Source: Clostridia bacterium | GTDB taxonomy: Bacteria; Bacillota; Clostridia; UMGS1810 | Assembly: GCA_017503945.1 (NCBI GenBank) | Contig: JAFVSB010000094.1 | Span: 1-9,249 of the forward strand | Direction: 5' to 3' | DNA: 9,249 nucleotides | In this document: positions 1 through 6,630 of the stretch, one piece after another | Position numbering within the stretch: the stretch's first letter is position 1 | How the letters are laid out: every line of letters starts with the position of its first letter | Notes under the pieces: generated by a model | The model's input: the letters and a program-made list of their open reading frames with translations, nothing else | Databases searched by the model: none | What the model was told of the DNA's origin: nothing | Translations under genes and position numbers: made by a program

Positions 1-37
1 AGGTCAGATTCCCGGTGTTAAAAAGGCTAGTTGGTAA
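1..37 (+). CDS. rpsN: 30S ribosomal protein S14, type Z (C-terminal end only)
   Basis: Only the last 11 codons and the TAA stop lie in the window, in the frame beginning at base 2. They read GQIPGVKKASW, the typical C-terminus of the short, zinc-binding (type Z) S14 of Gram-positive bacteria. S14 sits in the head of the 30S subunit. The zinc cysteines would be upstream of the window and cannot be checked. Its place directly before rpsH is the standard spc operon order (rplE-rpsN-rpsH), which supports the call despite the short fragment. Confidence 0.9.
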   Translation, partial: GQIPGVKKASW

Positions 38-73
38 TAAACGATACAAAGAATTAAAAAAGGAGGTAGCACA

Positions 74-472
74 ATGCAAATCACCGATCCTATCGCTGAT
101 ATGCTTACCCGTATCAGGAATGCAAATTCTTCAAAACACGAGTCTGTGAATGTTCCTGCTTCCAAAATCAAGATCGAAATCGCAAAGATTTTGGACGCCG
201 AAGGCTACATCAACGGCTATGAAGTAATAGAGGATAATATCCAGGGCATGATTAAGATTAATCTTAAATATGCTCCCGGCAAACAGAAAGTAATCACCGG
301 TCTTAAGAGAGTATCAAAGCCCGGTCTCAGAGTTTACGCAAGCAACGAAAATTTACCCAAGGTGCTTAAAGGACTTGGCATCGCAATCATTTCTACTTCA
401 AAAGGTATCATGACCGATAAAGAAGCAAGAAAGCTTAACATTGGCGGCGAAGTCTTAGCATTTGTTTGGTAA
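74..472 (+). CDS. rpsH: 30S ribosomal protein S8
   Basis: The gene encodes S8 (uS8), a primary 16S rRNA binder (helix 21 region) needed for assembly of the 30S platform. The protein has 132 residues, the usual length. It starts with the family N-terminus MQITDPIADMLTRIRNA and carries the C-terminal signature STSKGIMTDKEAR (about 107-119), ending in GGEVLAFVW. The ATG start lies 7 nt after a strong AGGAGGT at 61-67. It follows rpsN by 36 nt and precedes rplF by 16 nt. In E. coli S8 represses translation of the spc operon by binding an rRNA-like site near rplE. That site would be upstream of this window, so such control cannot be judged here. Confidence 0.98.
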   Translation: MQITDPIADMLTRIRNANSSKHESVNVPASKIKIEIAKILDAEGYINGYEVIEDNIQGMIKINLKYAPGKQKVITGLKRVSKPGLRVYASNENLPKVLKGLGIAIISTSKGIMTDKEARKLNIGGEVLAFVW

Positions 473-488
473 TCGGAGGTGAAGATAA

Positions 489-1034
489 ATGTCAAGAATA
501 GGTAGAATGCCAATCGCAATCCCCGCTGGTGTGGAGATTAACATTGCAAATGATAACACAGTTACCGTAAAAGGCCCCAAAGGAACATTGACAAGGACTC
601 TTCATGCCGATATGATTATCAAGCAGGAAGAAGGTCAGGTTATAATTGAAAGACCTACCGAATCCAAAGAGCATAAGTCACTCCACGGCCTCACAAGAAC
701 ACTTTTTGCCAACATGGTAACAGGTGTTACAGATGGTTTCCAGAAGACTCTTCAGATCAATGGTGTTGGTTACCGTTGTCAGAAACAGGGCAAAAAGCTC
801 ACTCTTACACTCGGCTATTCACACCCTATTGAATTTGAAGATACCGATGACTACACACTCGAAGCTCCCGATCCCAACACAATCATCGTTAAGGGTATCA
901 ACAATCAGATCGTAGGTCAGATTGCAGCAGTCATCAGAGAACAGAGACCCCCCGAGCCATATAAGGGCAAAGGTATTAAATATGCTGAAGAGGTTATCAG
1001 ACGTAAGGAAGGTAAAACAGGTTCTAAGAAGTAA
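489..1034 (+). CDS. rplF: 50S ribosomal protein L6
   Basis: The gene encodes L6 (uL6), which binds 23S rRNA near the sarcin-ricin loop and the factor-binding region of the 50S subunit. At 181 residues it is of usual length and has the two tandem L6 domains (about 1-80 and 83-170). The family N-terminus MSRIGRMPIAIPAGV and the signature PEPYKGKGI (155-163) are both present, followed by a basic tail. The ATG is preceded by GGAGGTGA at 475-482. The gene sits 16 nt after rpsH and 23 nt before rplR, as in the canonical spc operon. Nothing in it is unusual. Confidence 0.98.
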   Translation: MSRIGRMPIAIPAGVEINIANDNTVTVKGPKGTLTRTLHADMIIKQEEGQVIIERPTESKEHKSLHGLTRTLFANMVTGVTDGFQKTLQINGVGYRCQKQGKKLTLTLGYSHPIEFEDTDDYTLEAPDPNTIIVKGINNQIVGQIAAVIREQRPPEPYKGKGIKYAEEVIRRKEGKTGSKK

Positions 1035-1057
1035 GAACCGGAAAGGAGTAAACCACA

Positions 1058-1420
1058 ATGATTAGTAAAAAAGATAGCAATGCTGCAAGAATAAAAAGGC
1101 ATTACAGAGTAAGAAAAAATATTTCCGGTACTCCTGAGCGCCCCAGACTTAATGTATTCAGAAGCCTCAGCAACATATACGCTCAGGTTATTGATGATAC
1201 AACTGGCAAGACATTGGTTTCCGCTTCCAGCTTGGAACTCAAAGGCACTGTAGCAAACGGTGGCAACAAAGCTGCCGCAAGAGAAGTTGGCAAACTCGTT
1301 GCTCAAAAAGCAATCGATGCCGGCATCAAAGCAGTTGTTTTTGACAGAGGCGGTTATGTATATCACGGCAGAGTGCTCGAGCTTGCCGAAGGCGCCAGAG
1401 AAGGCGGCTTAGAATTCTAA
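1058..1420 (+). CDS. rplR: 50S ribosomal protein L18
   Basis: The gene encodes L18 (uL18), which with L5 binds 5S rRNA and anchors it in the central protuberance of the 50S subunit. The product has 120 residues, the usual length. A basic N-terminal arm (ISKKDSNAARIKRHYRVRK) precedes the conserved GTPERPRLNVFRS block (24-36). The typical C-terminus FDRGGYVYHGRVLELAEGAREGGLEF-like region spans 95-120. An AAAGGAG site at 1042-1048 lies 9 nt before the ATG. It falls in the canonical order between rplF and rpsE, with gaps of 23 and 17 nt. Confidence 0.98.
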   Translation: MISKKDSNAARIKRHYRVRKNISGTPERPRLNVFRSLSNIYAQVIDDTTGKTLVSASSLELKGTVANGGNKAAAREVGKLVAQKAIDAGIKAVVFDRGGYVYHGRVLELAEGAREGGLEF

Positions 1421-1437
1421 GAGAAGGAGGAAAAGCA

Positions 1438-1944
1438 ATGGCTTTAGAAAGAATAGATGCAGATTCTTTGGAACTGCAGGAAAAAATCGTTAGCATTAAT
1501 CGTGTTGCTAAGGTTGTAAAGGGCGGTAGAACTTTCAGATTCAGCGTGCTTGTAGTTGTTGGTGACGGCAATGGCCATGTTGGCGCAGGCACAGGTAAAG
1601 CTGCTGAAATTCCTGACGCTGTTAGAAAAGCTATAGATGACGCTAAGAAGAATATGATTACTGTTCCCATGGTTGGCACCACAATCGCTCACGAGGTTAT
1701 CGGTGAGTTTGGTGCAGGCAGAGTGCTTCTCAAACCTGCCGGCCGTGGTACCGGTGTTATCGCCGGCGGCTGTGCCAGAGCTGTACTTGAGCTCGCAGGT
1801 ATCCGCGATATCAGAACAAAATCACTTCGTTCTAACAATCCTCGCAATCTTGTTAGCGCAACAATCGAAGGTCTCAAATCTCTTAAGGTGGCAGAAGATG
1901 TTGCCCGTCTCAGAGGTAAGACCGTAGAAGAATTGCTCGGTTAA
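1438..1944 (+). CDS. rpsE: 30S ribosomal protein S5
   Basis: The gene encodes S5 (uS5), a 30S protein near the mRNA entry channel that influences decoding accuracy and helicase activity of the ribosome. The 168-residue product has the N-terminal double-stranded RNA binding domain (about 13-75) with the signature beginning GGRTFRFSV and running to GHVGAG (29-51), then the C-terminal S5 domain (about 90-160) with GRGTGVIAGG. The loop VVKGGRTFRF (26-35), where spectinomycin-resistance changes occur in other bacteria, looks intact. AAGGAGG at 1424-1430 sets the start. The TAA stop is followed at once by a second in-frame TAA (1945-1947). Confidence 0.98.
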   Translation: MALERIDADSLELQEKIVSINRVAKVVKGGRTFRFSVLVVVGDGNGHVGAGTGKAAEIPDAVRKAIDDAKKNMITVPMVGTTIAHEVIGEFGAGRVLLKPAGRGTGVIAGGCARAVLELAGIRDIRTKSLRSNNPRNLVSATIEGLKSLKVAEDVARLRGKTVEELLG

Positions 1945-1979
1945 TAAAACGCGCAAACAATATTTAGGAGGAAAAATCG

Positions 1980-2159
1980 ATGGCTAAAATTAAAGTTACT
2001 TTAGTTAAGAGCACAATCGGCTGCAAGCAAGATCAGATTGCTACAGTTAAAGCTCTCGGCTTAAAGAAAATCAGAGACGAGAAGATTCACGAAGATAACG
2101 ACCAGATCAAAGGTATGGTAAATAAAGTGTGTCACCTCGTAAGCGTAGAGCAAGTTTGA
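1980..2159 (+). CDS. rpmD: 50S ribosomal protein L30
   Basis: This short gene encodes the 59-residue L30 (uL30), a small 23S rRNA-binding protein of the 50S subunit. The translation begins MAKIKVTLVKSTIGCKQDQI, with the family motif of a VKST-like strand followed by I-G. It continues with ALGLKKI and ends near the typical QIKGMVNKVCHLVSVE block. L30 of Gram-positive bacteria is about 58-60 residues, so the gene is complete. The ATG is 9 nt after TTTAGGAGG (SD at 1966-1971). It lies 35 nt after rpsE and 20 nt before rplO, the standard position. Confidence 0.97.
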   Translation: MAKIKVTLVKSTIGCKQDQIATVKALGLKKIRDEKIHEDNDQIKGMVNKVCHLVSVEQV

Positions 2160-2161
2160 TT

Positions 2162-2170
2162 AAAGGAGGT
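2162..2170 (+). promoter_or_regulatory. rplO ribosome binding site
   Basis: AAAGGAGGT ends 9 nt before the ATG at 2180. It lies inside the longer open frame that could start at GTG 2129, so it decides that rplO starts at 2180 and not upstream. Confidence 0.9.
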
Positions 2171-2179
2171 GCGCAGCAT

Positions 2180-2620
2180 ATGAAATTATATGAACTCCAG
2201 CCCGGTGTAGGTTCTACAGCGGACAAAAAGAGAAAAGGCAGAGGTCACGGCTCCGGCAACGGCAAAACCGCAGGCAGAGGCCACAAGGGTCAGAACGCAA
2301 GATCCGGCGGCGGTGTAAGAATCGGTTTTGAAGGTGGTCAGATGCCCATCTACAGAAGATTGCCTAAGCGTGGTTTCAACAATGTATTTGCTCTCAAATA
2401 TGCTGAAATCAATGTTTCCGATTTGAACAAATTTGAAGACGGTGCAGTAGTTGATGCTAATGCTCTCAAAGAAGCAGGCATCATCAAGAAAACTCTTGAC
2501 GGTATCAAGGTTCTTGGTAACGGCAATGTAGAAAAGAAGGTTACCGTTAAAGCTGCTAAATTTACTGAATCTGCAAAGGAAAAAATCGTTGCAGCAGGCG
2601 GAAAGTATGAGGTGATGTAA
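2180..2620 (+). CDS. rplO: 50S ribosomal protein L15
   Basis: The gene encodes L15 (uL15), a late-assembly protein that threads a long glycine- and arginine-rich extension into the 23S rRNA. The protein has 146 residues, typical for Firmicutes. The start MKLYELQPGVGS matches the family N-terminus. A glycine-rich basic arm (about 18-46) is followed by the conserved GFEGGQMPIYRRLPKRGF (49-66) and the C-terminal signature region at about 109-141. The frame is open back to GTG 2129, but that start overlaps rpmD, adds 17 atypical residues and lies before the SD at 2162-2170. The stop is 1 nt before the secY start, suggesting translational coupling. Confidence 0.97.
   Translation: MKLYELQPGVGSTADKKRKGRGHGSGNGKTAGRGHKGQNARSGGGVRIGFEGGQMPIYRRLPKRGFNNVFALKYAEINVSDLNKFEDGAVVDANALKEAGIIKKTLDGIKVLGNGNVEKKVTVKAAKFTESAKEKIVAAGGKYEVM
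2609..2616 (+). promoter_or_regulatory. secY ribosome binding site inside rplO end
   Basis: GAGGTGAT lies in the last codons of rplO, 5 nt before the GTG at 2622. It supports the GTG start for secY and places initiation where ribosomes finishing rplO would terminate. Confidence 0.75.
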
Positions 2621-2621
2621 G

Positions 2622-3896
2622 GTGTTTAAAACATTGCGTAATGCTTGGTCAATTCCCGACCTCAGAAAAAAGATGCTTTACACCTTGCTCATGATTTTCG
2701 TGTTCAGACTCGGTTCGTTTATTCCTGTTCCAGGTCTTAACCCTGATGCACTCGCAGCTTTAGTTGCAGAAGGCAACTCACTCTTTGGTATGCTCAATGC
2801 ATTCTCGGGTAACTCCTTCTCCAACGCTACAATATTTGCGATGGGTATTACACCCTACATTAACTCATCAATTATACTTCAGCTCCTTACAGTTGCAATC
2901 CCTGCCCTTGAAAGACTTTCCAAAGAAGGCGAAGAAGGCAGAAAGGTTATTGCAAAATGGACTCGCATAGTTACCATCATCCTTGCCTTTATTCAGGCAA
3001 CAGGCCTTTACTTCGGCATTGAAGGCGCAGTTAAAGATCCTGGCGTGATGAGCTATATCACAATTGTTTCCACATTCACTGCAGGTACTGCATTTCTCAT
3101 GTGGCTTGGTGAGCAGATAACCCAAAAAGGTGTTGGCAATGGTATTTCCATCATCATCTTCTCAGGTATCGTAGCCAGCCTTCCCACAATGTTTGGCAGC
3201 CTCTGGATGGCAGTGACCGAGTTCCAGACAGTATCCTGGTGGGTATTTGCAATCGTTGTTGCAATCTTCCTTGCAATGATTGCATTTGTAGTATTCATCA
3301 CCGATGCAGAAAGACGCATTCCCGTTCAGTATGCAAAAAGAATGGTAGGCAGAAAGATGTATGGCGGTCAGAGCACACACATTCCCCTCAAAGTGGCAAT
3401 GGCAGGTGTTATTCCGATTATCTTCGCTATGTCAATCCTTTCTTTCCCCACAACAATCATGCAGTTTACAGGTACTCCCACATCAGGCTTCTGGGGTAAA
3501 TTCTGGAGCTTCTTCCAGCCCACAAGCTGGGTTTACATTGTAATCTACTTCTTGCTTATCGTGTTCTTCACATATTTCTACACTGCAATTCAGTTCAATC
3601 CCATTGAAGTTGCAAACAATATGAAGAAGAACGGTGGTTTTGTTCCCGGCATCAGACCCGGCAAACCCACAAGCGATTTCATTAGCAGAATACTTTCAAA
3701 GATCACCCTCTCGGGTGCATTCTTCCTTGGCTTCGTTGCAATCCTTCCTCTTGTGATGGGAATCATTGACCCTGCACTTTCAACAGTTCAGCTTGGTGGT
3801 TCTTCACTTCTCATTATGGTTGGTGTTGCACTCGAAACAGTTAAACAGATTGAATCTCAGATGCTCATGCGTCATTACAAGGGCTTCCTTGATTGA
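2622..3896 (+). CDS. secY: Preprotein translocase channel subunit SecY
   Basis: The gene encodes SecY, the ten-helix channel in the cytoplasmic membrane that passes secreted and membrane proteins together with SecE, SecG and SecA. The 424-residue product is of usual length. TM1 lies at about 17-35, the plug region at about 50-70, and TM2 carries the conserved GITPYINSSIILQLL (75-89). GNGISI is at 172-177. The cytosolic SecA/ribosome-binding loops are RRIPVQYAKR (231-240) and the loop with FVPGIRPGKPT (340-350). The C-terminus has ETVKQIESQMLMRHYKGFL. The start is GTG with an SD inside rplO, and the gap to rplO is 1 nt, so expression is probably coupled to L15 translation. Confidence 0.98.
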   Translation: MFKTLRNAWSIPDLRKKMLYTLLMIFVFRLGSFIPVPGLNPDALAALVAEGNSLFGMLNAFSGNSFSNATIFAMGITPYINSSIILQLLTVAIPALERLSKEGEEGRKVIAKWTRIVTIILAFIQATGLYFGIEGAVKDPGVMSYITIVSTFTAGTAFLMWLGEQITQKGVGNGISIIIFSGIVASLPTMFGSLWMAVTEFQTVSWWVFAIVVAIFLAMIAFVVFITDAERRIPVQYAKRMVGRKMYGGQSTHIPLKVAMAGVIPIIFAMSILSFPTTIMQFTGTPTSGFWGKFWSFFQPTSWVYIVIYFLLIVFFTYFYTAIQFNPIEVANNMKKNGGFVPGIRPGKPTSDFISRILSKITLSGAFFLGFVAILPLVMGIIDPALSTVQLGGSSLLIMVGVALETVKQIESQMLMRHYKGFLD

Positions 3897-3918
3897 TGCA
3901 CAGGGAGAATATAATAGT

Positions 3919-4551
3919 ATGAAATTGATTATGCTTGGTGCACCGGGTGCCGGAAAAGGCACCCAGGCACAAATCTTAAGTGACAGATATGGTATACCCA
4001 CAATATCCACCGGCGCTATCATAAGAGGTGCCATCAAAAACGAAACCCCCACAGGCAAAATGGCAAAAGCCTACATCGACAAGGGCGAGCTTGTGCCGGA
4101 CGAGGTAGTTATAGGAATAATAAAGGAAAGACTCTCAGAGTCTGATTGCCAAAGCGGCTTCATTCTCGATGGTTTTCCCCGCACAATTCCTCAGGCAGAG
4201 GCTCTTGATAGCCTCGGCATCGAGATAGACAAGGTGCTTGATATTGAAGTGGACGATGATTTGATTATCACAAGGCTTTCGGGCAGACGCGAATGCTCCA
4301 AATGCGGCGCAACCTATCATGTTGCCAACAATCCTTCCAAAGCTGGCGACAAATGTGAAAGGTGTGCTTCTCCGCTTGTGACAAGAGCTGATGACAACCC
4401 CGAAACCATAAAATCCCGTCTTGATATATATCACAGTCAGACAGAACCTCTTATAGAATATTATAAGAATAAGGGTAATCTGGCAGTAGCCCAGGGCGAA
4501 GGCTCGCTCGAGGCCACCACCGATGCCATCATAAAGGTTCTGGAAGGCTGA
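3919..4551 (+). CDS. adk: Adenylate kinase, zinc-binding long form
   Basis: Adenylate kinase catalyses ATP + AMP to 2 ADP in the cytoplasm and balances adenine nucleotides. The 210-residue product starts MKLIMLGAPGAGKGT, with the P-loop GAPGAGKGT at 7-15. The AMP-binding segment is at about 30-60 and FILDGFPRT at 81-89. The LID domain (about 122-160) contains CSKC (126-129) and CERC (146-149), the four cysteines that bind structural zinc in many Gram-positive enzymes. The frame is open upstream into secY (from 3766), but those residues do not resemble the family. AGGGAG at 3902-3907 is a modest SD at a rather long 11-nt spacing. It follows secY by 22 nt, the usual secY-adk-map order. Confidence 0.97.
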   Translation: MKLIMLGAPGAGKGTQAQILSDRYGIPTISTGAIIRGAIKNETPTGKMAKAYIDKGELVPDEVVIGIIKERLSESDCQSGFILDGFPRTIPQAEALDSLGIEIDKVLDIEVDDDLIITRLSGRRECSKCGATYHVANNPSKAGDKCERCASPLVTRADDNPETIKSRLDIYHSQTEPLIEYYKNKGNLAVAQGEGSLEATTDAIIKVLEG

Positions 4552-4570
4552 GCATTTTGCGGAGGATAAA

Positions 4571-5320
4571 ATGATCAATATAAAATCGACTTCGGAAATC
4601 TCAAAGATGCGTGCTGCCGGAAAAATCGTTTTCGGTACTTTCAAGGAATTGGAAAAGCATATATCCCCCGGTATCACAACCAAGCAGTTAGACAAAATAG
4701 CCGAAGACTACATCCGTTCTCAGGGTGGTGAACCGTCTTTTCTGGGCTATGCCGGATTCCCGGCAAGCATTTGTGCATCGATAAATGACACCGTAATTCA
4801 CGGTATCCCCGACGGCACAGCACTAAAAGACGGCGACATCATAAGCCTTGACATCGGCGCGGTTTTCGATGGCTATCATGGTGATGCAGCAAGGACATAT
4901 CCTGTAGGCAAGATTTCAGACGAGGCAAAGCGTCTTATAGATGTTACAAAGCAGAGCTTTTTTGAAGGTCTCAAATTTGCCCGTCACAACGAAAGGCTGT
5001 TTAGCATATCCGCCACAATTCAGGAATATGTTGAATCGCACGGCTACAGCATTGTGCGCAACTATTGCGGCCACGGCATTGGCAAAAAGCTCCATGAAGA
5101 TCCCGAGATCCCCAACCATGGTAATTTCGGTCATGGCATAAGGCTTTGCAAGGGTATGACCATAGCGGTTGAACCCATGGTCAATGCAGGAGGGTTTGAA
5201 ACCAAGTGCCTTAGTGACGGCTGGACTGTCAAAACAAAAGACGGCTCTCTCGCCTGTCACTATGAAAACACAATTCTCATCACCGACGGTGAACCGGAAC
5301 TTTTAACATTAATTGAGTAG
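4571..5320 (+). CDS. map: Methionine aminopeptidase, type I
   Basis: The enzyme removes the initiator methionine from nascent proteins in the cytoplasm after deformylation. The product has 249 residues and the pita-bread fold of class Ia peptidases without an N-terminal zinc-finger extension. The five metal ligands can be placed by motif: D94 in SLDIGA, D105 in GYHGDAART, H168 in CGHGIG, E201 in AVEPM and E232 in YENTI. The substrate-side histidines H77 (VIHGIP) and H175 (LHEDP) are also present, so it should be active. GGAGG at 4561-4565 precedes the ATG by 5 nt. It follows adk by 19 nt. No small KOW-domain gene, common here in Firmicutes, lies between it and infA. Confidence 0.98.
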   Translation: MINIKSTSEISKMRAAGKIVFGTFKELEKHISPGITTKQLDKIAEDYIRSQGGEPSFLGYAGFPASICASINDTVIHGIPDGTALKDGDIISLDIGAVFDGYHGDAARTYPVGKISDEAKRLIDVTKQSFFEGLKFARHNERLFSISATIQEYVESHGYSIVRNYCGHGIGKKLHEDPEIPNHGNFGHGIRLCKGMTIAVEPMVNAGGFETKCLSDGWTVKTKDGSLACHYENTILITDGEPELLTLIE

Positions 5321-5330
5321 ATATTGATAA

Positions 5331-5337
5331 GGGAGGT
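5331..5337 (+). promoter_or_regulatory. infA ribosome binding site
   Basis: GGGAGGT lies 7 nt before TTG 5345. It lies downstream of the earlier TTG at 5324, which therefore has no SD, and it fixes the infA start at 5345. Confidence 0.88.
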
Positions 5338-5344
5338 TATATCC

Positions 5345-5563
5345 TTGGCAAAAGAAGATGTTTTTGAATTAGAAGGAACAGTGCTTGAGGCGTTGCCCAA
5401 TGCTATGTTCATAGTAGAATTTGAAAATGGTCACAAAATCCAGGCTTATATTTCCGGAAAGCTTAGAACTAATTTCATAAGAATACTTCCCGGAGACAAG
5501 GTCAAGGTTGAAATGTCACCCTATGACCTGAGCAAGGGACGCATTACATGGAGAGCGAAATAA
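5345..5563 (+). CDS. infA: Translation initiation factor IF-1
   Basis: IF-1 is a single OB-fold (S1-like) protein that blocks the ribosomal A site during initiation and assists IF-2 and IF-3. The mature start (M)AKEDVFELEGTVLEALPNA and the core FIRILPGDKVKVEMSPYDLSKGRI (45-67 region) are diagnostic. The length of 72 residues equals the usual Gram-positive IF-1. The start codon is TTG at 5345, chosen because the GGGAGGT SD is 7 nt upstream and because Met-Ala-Lys is the family N-terminus. An earlier in-frame TTG at 5324 would add MIREVIS and lacks an SD. A rare start codon on an initiation-factor gene could limit its synthesis, but this is inference. It sits 24 nt after map and 28 nt before rpmJ. 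Confidence 0.97.
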   Translation: MAKEDVFELEGTVLEALPNAMFIVEFENGHKIQAYISGKLRTNFIRILPGDKVKVEMSPYDLSKGRITWRAK

Positions 5564-5591
5564 GCTGAGTTTATAATAGGAGGTAATAATC

Positions 5592-5705
5592 ATGAAGGTA
5601 AGACCATCAGTTAAACCTATGTGTGAAAAATGCAAAATCATTAAAAGAAAAGGTAACATTATGGTTATCTGCGAAAACCCCAAACACAAACAGAAACAGG
5701 GTTGA
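5592..5705 (+). CDS. rpmJ: 50S ribosomal protein L36, zinc-ribbon form
   Basis: This 37-residue gene encodes L36 (bL36), the smallest 50S protein, placed deep in 23S rRNA near the L7/L12 stalk base. The sequence begins MKVRPSVKPMCEKCKIIKRK and keeps the zinc ligands C11, C14, C27 and H32, so it is the zinc-binding (C+) paralogue rather than the cysteine-free one made under zinc starvation in some bacteria. An AGGAGGT site at 5579-5585 precedes the ATG by 6 nt. It lies in the usual infA-rpmJ-rpsM order. A long 122-nt gap with a hairpin follows. Confidence 0.97.
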   Translation: MKVRPSVKPMCEKCKIIKRKGNIMVICENPKHKQKQG

Positions 5706-5726
5706 TTAATTTTTAGCTTGTAGCTT

Positions 5727-5770
5727 ATAAGGTGCGGCTGTACAAAGGCACTGCCCTTTGTAATCCTTAT
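5727..5770 (+). promoter_or_regulatory. Nested hairpin in the rpsM leader
   Basis: In the 122-nt gap between rpmJ and rpsM, TACAAAGG (5741-5748) pairs perfectly with CCTTTGTA (5755-5762) around a 6-nt loop. ATAAGG (5727-5732) can pair with CCTTAT (5765-5770) outside it, with an asymmetric internal loop of 8 and 2 nt. No T-run follows, so it is not a standard terminator. It lies 58 nt before the rpsM start, where gammaproteobacteria carry the S4-binding alpha operon leader. A role in processing, partial attenuation or autoregulation is inference from position only; homology to that leader is not claimed. Confidence 0.5.
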
Positions 5771-5827
5771 GGTTATGATAATACAAAACAATAAATGCGA
5801 TTATTAAACAGGAGGTGCAAAAAGCTA

Positions 5828-6196
5828 ATGGCAAGAATAGCAGGTGTTGACTTACCTAACGAAAAGAGAGTTGAATACGGCCTTACCTATGTGTATGGTA
5901 TCGGCGTAGCAAGCTCCAGAAAGATTTTGGCAGAAGCAGGAATTGATCTTAATACAAGAGTTAAAGACCTTACAGAAGATGAAGAAAAGAAGATCAGAGA
6001 AATCATCGACAGAGATTACACCGTTGAAGGTGATCTCAGAAGACAGGCTGCTCTCGATATCAAGCGCCTTATCGAAATAGGCTGCTACAGAGGTCTTCGT
6101 CACAGAAGAGGTCTTCCCGTAAGAGGTCAGAGAACAAAAACAAATGCAAGAACCAGAAAAGGTCCCAAGAGAACCATCGCTGGTAAGAAAAAATAA
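5828..6196 (+). CDS. rpsM: 30S ribosomal protein S13
   Basis: S13 (uS13) sits in the 30S head, contacts the P-site tRNA and forms intersubunit bridges with the 50S subunit. The protein is 122 residues, the usual length. It starts MARIAGVDLPNEKRVEYGLT, has the helix-hairpin-helix YGIGVASSRKIL (23-34), the signature RGLRHRRGLPVRGQ (88-101) and a basic tail KGPKRTIAGKKK. The frame is open from ATG 5795, but that start precedes the SD (GGAGGT, 5811-5816), so ATG 5828 is chosen although the spacing of 11 nt is long. It is the first gene of the alpha operon and has the longest leader in the cluster. Confidence 0.97.
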   Translation: MARIAGVDLPNEKRVEYGLTYVYGIGVASSRKILAEAGIDLNTRVKDLTEDEEKKIREIIDRDYTVEGDLRRQAALDIKRLIEIGCYRGLRHRRGLPVRGQRTKTNARTRKGPKRTIAGKKK

Positions 6197-6217
6197 TCCA
6201 AGGAGGGAAAGTTTAGT

Positions 6218-6610
6218 ATGGCTGTTCAGGCAAAAAGAGGTCGTAAAAGACGCGAAAAGAAAAATGTTGAACGTGGTTGTGCTCACATTCGCTCCACATT
6301 TAACAATACAATAGTTACCATCACCGACACTCAGGGTAATGCATTATCTTGGGCATCTTCCGGTGGCTTGGGCTTCAGAGGCTCAAGAAAAAGTACTCCC
6401 TTTGCATCACAGATGGCTGCTGAAACCGCTGCCAAGGCTGCAATGGAACACGGTCTCAAGACTGTAGAAGTATATGTAAAAGGCCCCGGCTCCGGCAGAG
6501 AATCTGCAATCAGAGCTCTCCAGACAGCTGGCCTTGAAGTAAGTATGATTAAAGATGTAACACCCATTCCTCACAACGGTTGCAGACCGCCTAAGAGAAG
6601 AAGAGTGTGA
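6218..6610 (+). CDS. rpsK: 30S ribosomal protein S11
   Basis: S11 (uS11) lies on the 30S platform beside the mRNA exit and E site. The 130-residue protein has the usual length and the conserved HIRSTFNNTIVTITD (23-37), GSRKSTPFASQ (55-65) and the C-terminal block TPIPHNGCRPPKRRRV. N120-G121 is the Asn-Gly pair that is converted to isoaspartate in E. coli S11, and it is preserved here. AGGAGG at 6201-6206 lies 11 nt before the ATG. The gaps to rpsM and rpsD are 21 and 20 nt, consistent with a single transcript. Confidence 0.98.
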   Translation: MAVQAKRGRKRREKKNVERGCAHIRSTFNNTIVTITDTQGNALSWASSGGLGFRGSRKSTPFASQMAAETAAKAAMEHGLKTVEVYVKGPGSGRESAIRALQTAGLEVSMIKDVTPIPHNGCRPPKRRRV

Positions 6611-6630
6611 TTAAACAGGAGGTGTAAGAT

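Noticed and set aside
2129..2179. Upstream GTG extension of rplO adding 17 residues
   Set aside because: It overlaps the end of rpmD, lies before the clear SD at 2162-2170, and the added residues do not match L15 N-termini.
3766..3918. Upstream extension of adk into secY
   Set aside because: The 51 extra residues are an out-of-frame reading of secY; the P-loop protein family begins at MKLIMLGAPGAGKGT (3919).
4135..4695. 186-codon open frame on the minus strand across adk and map
   Set aside because: It is antisense to two well-supported genes, spans their junction, and its translation resembles no known protein.
5758..5784. Possible promoter for rpsM (TTGTAA with TAATAC)
   Set aside because: The spacer is about 15 nt, the -10 match is poor, and the -35 lies inside the hairpin stem; not convincing without transcript data.
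5795..5827. Earlier ATG for rpsM
   Set aside because: It lies upstream of the SD at 5811-5816, and S13 proteins begin MARIAGV.
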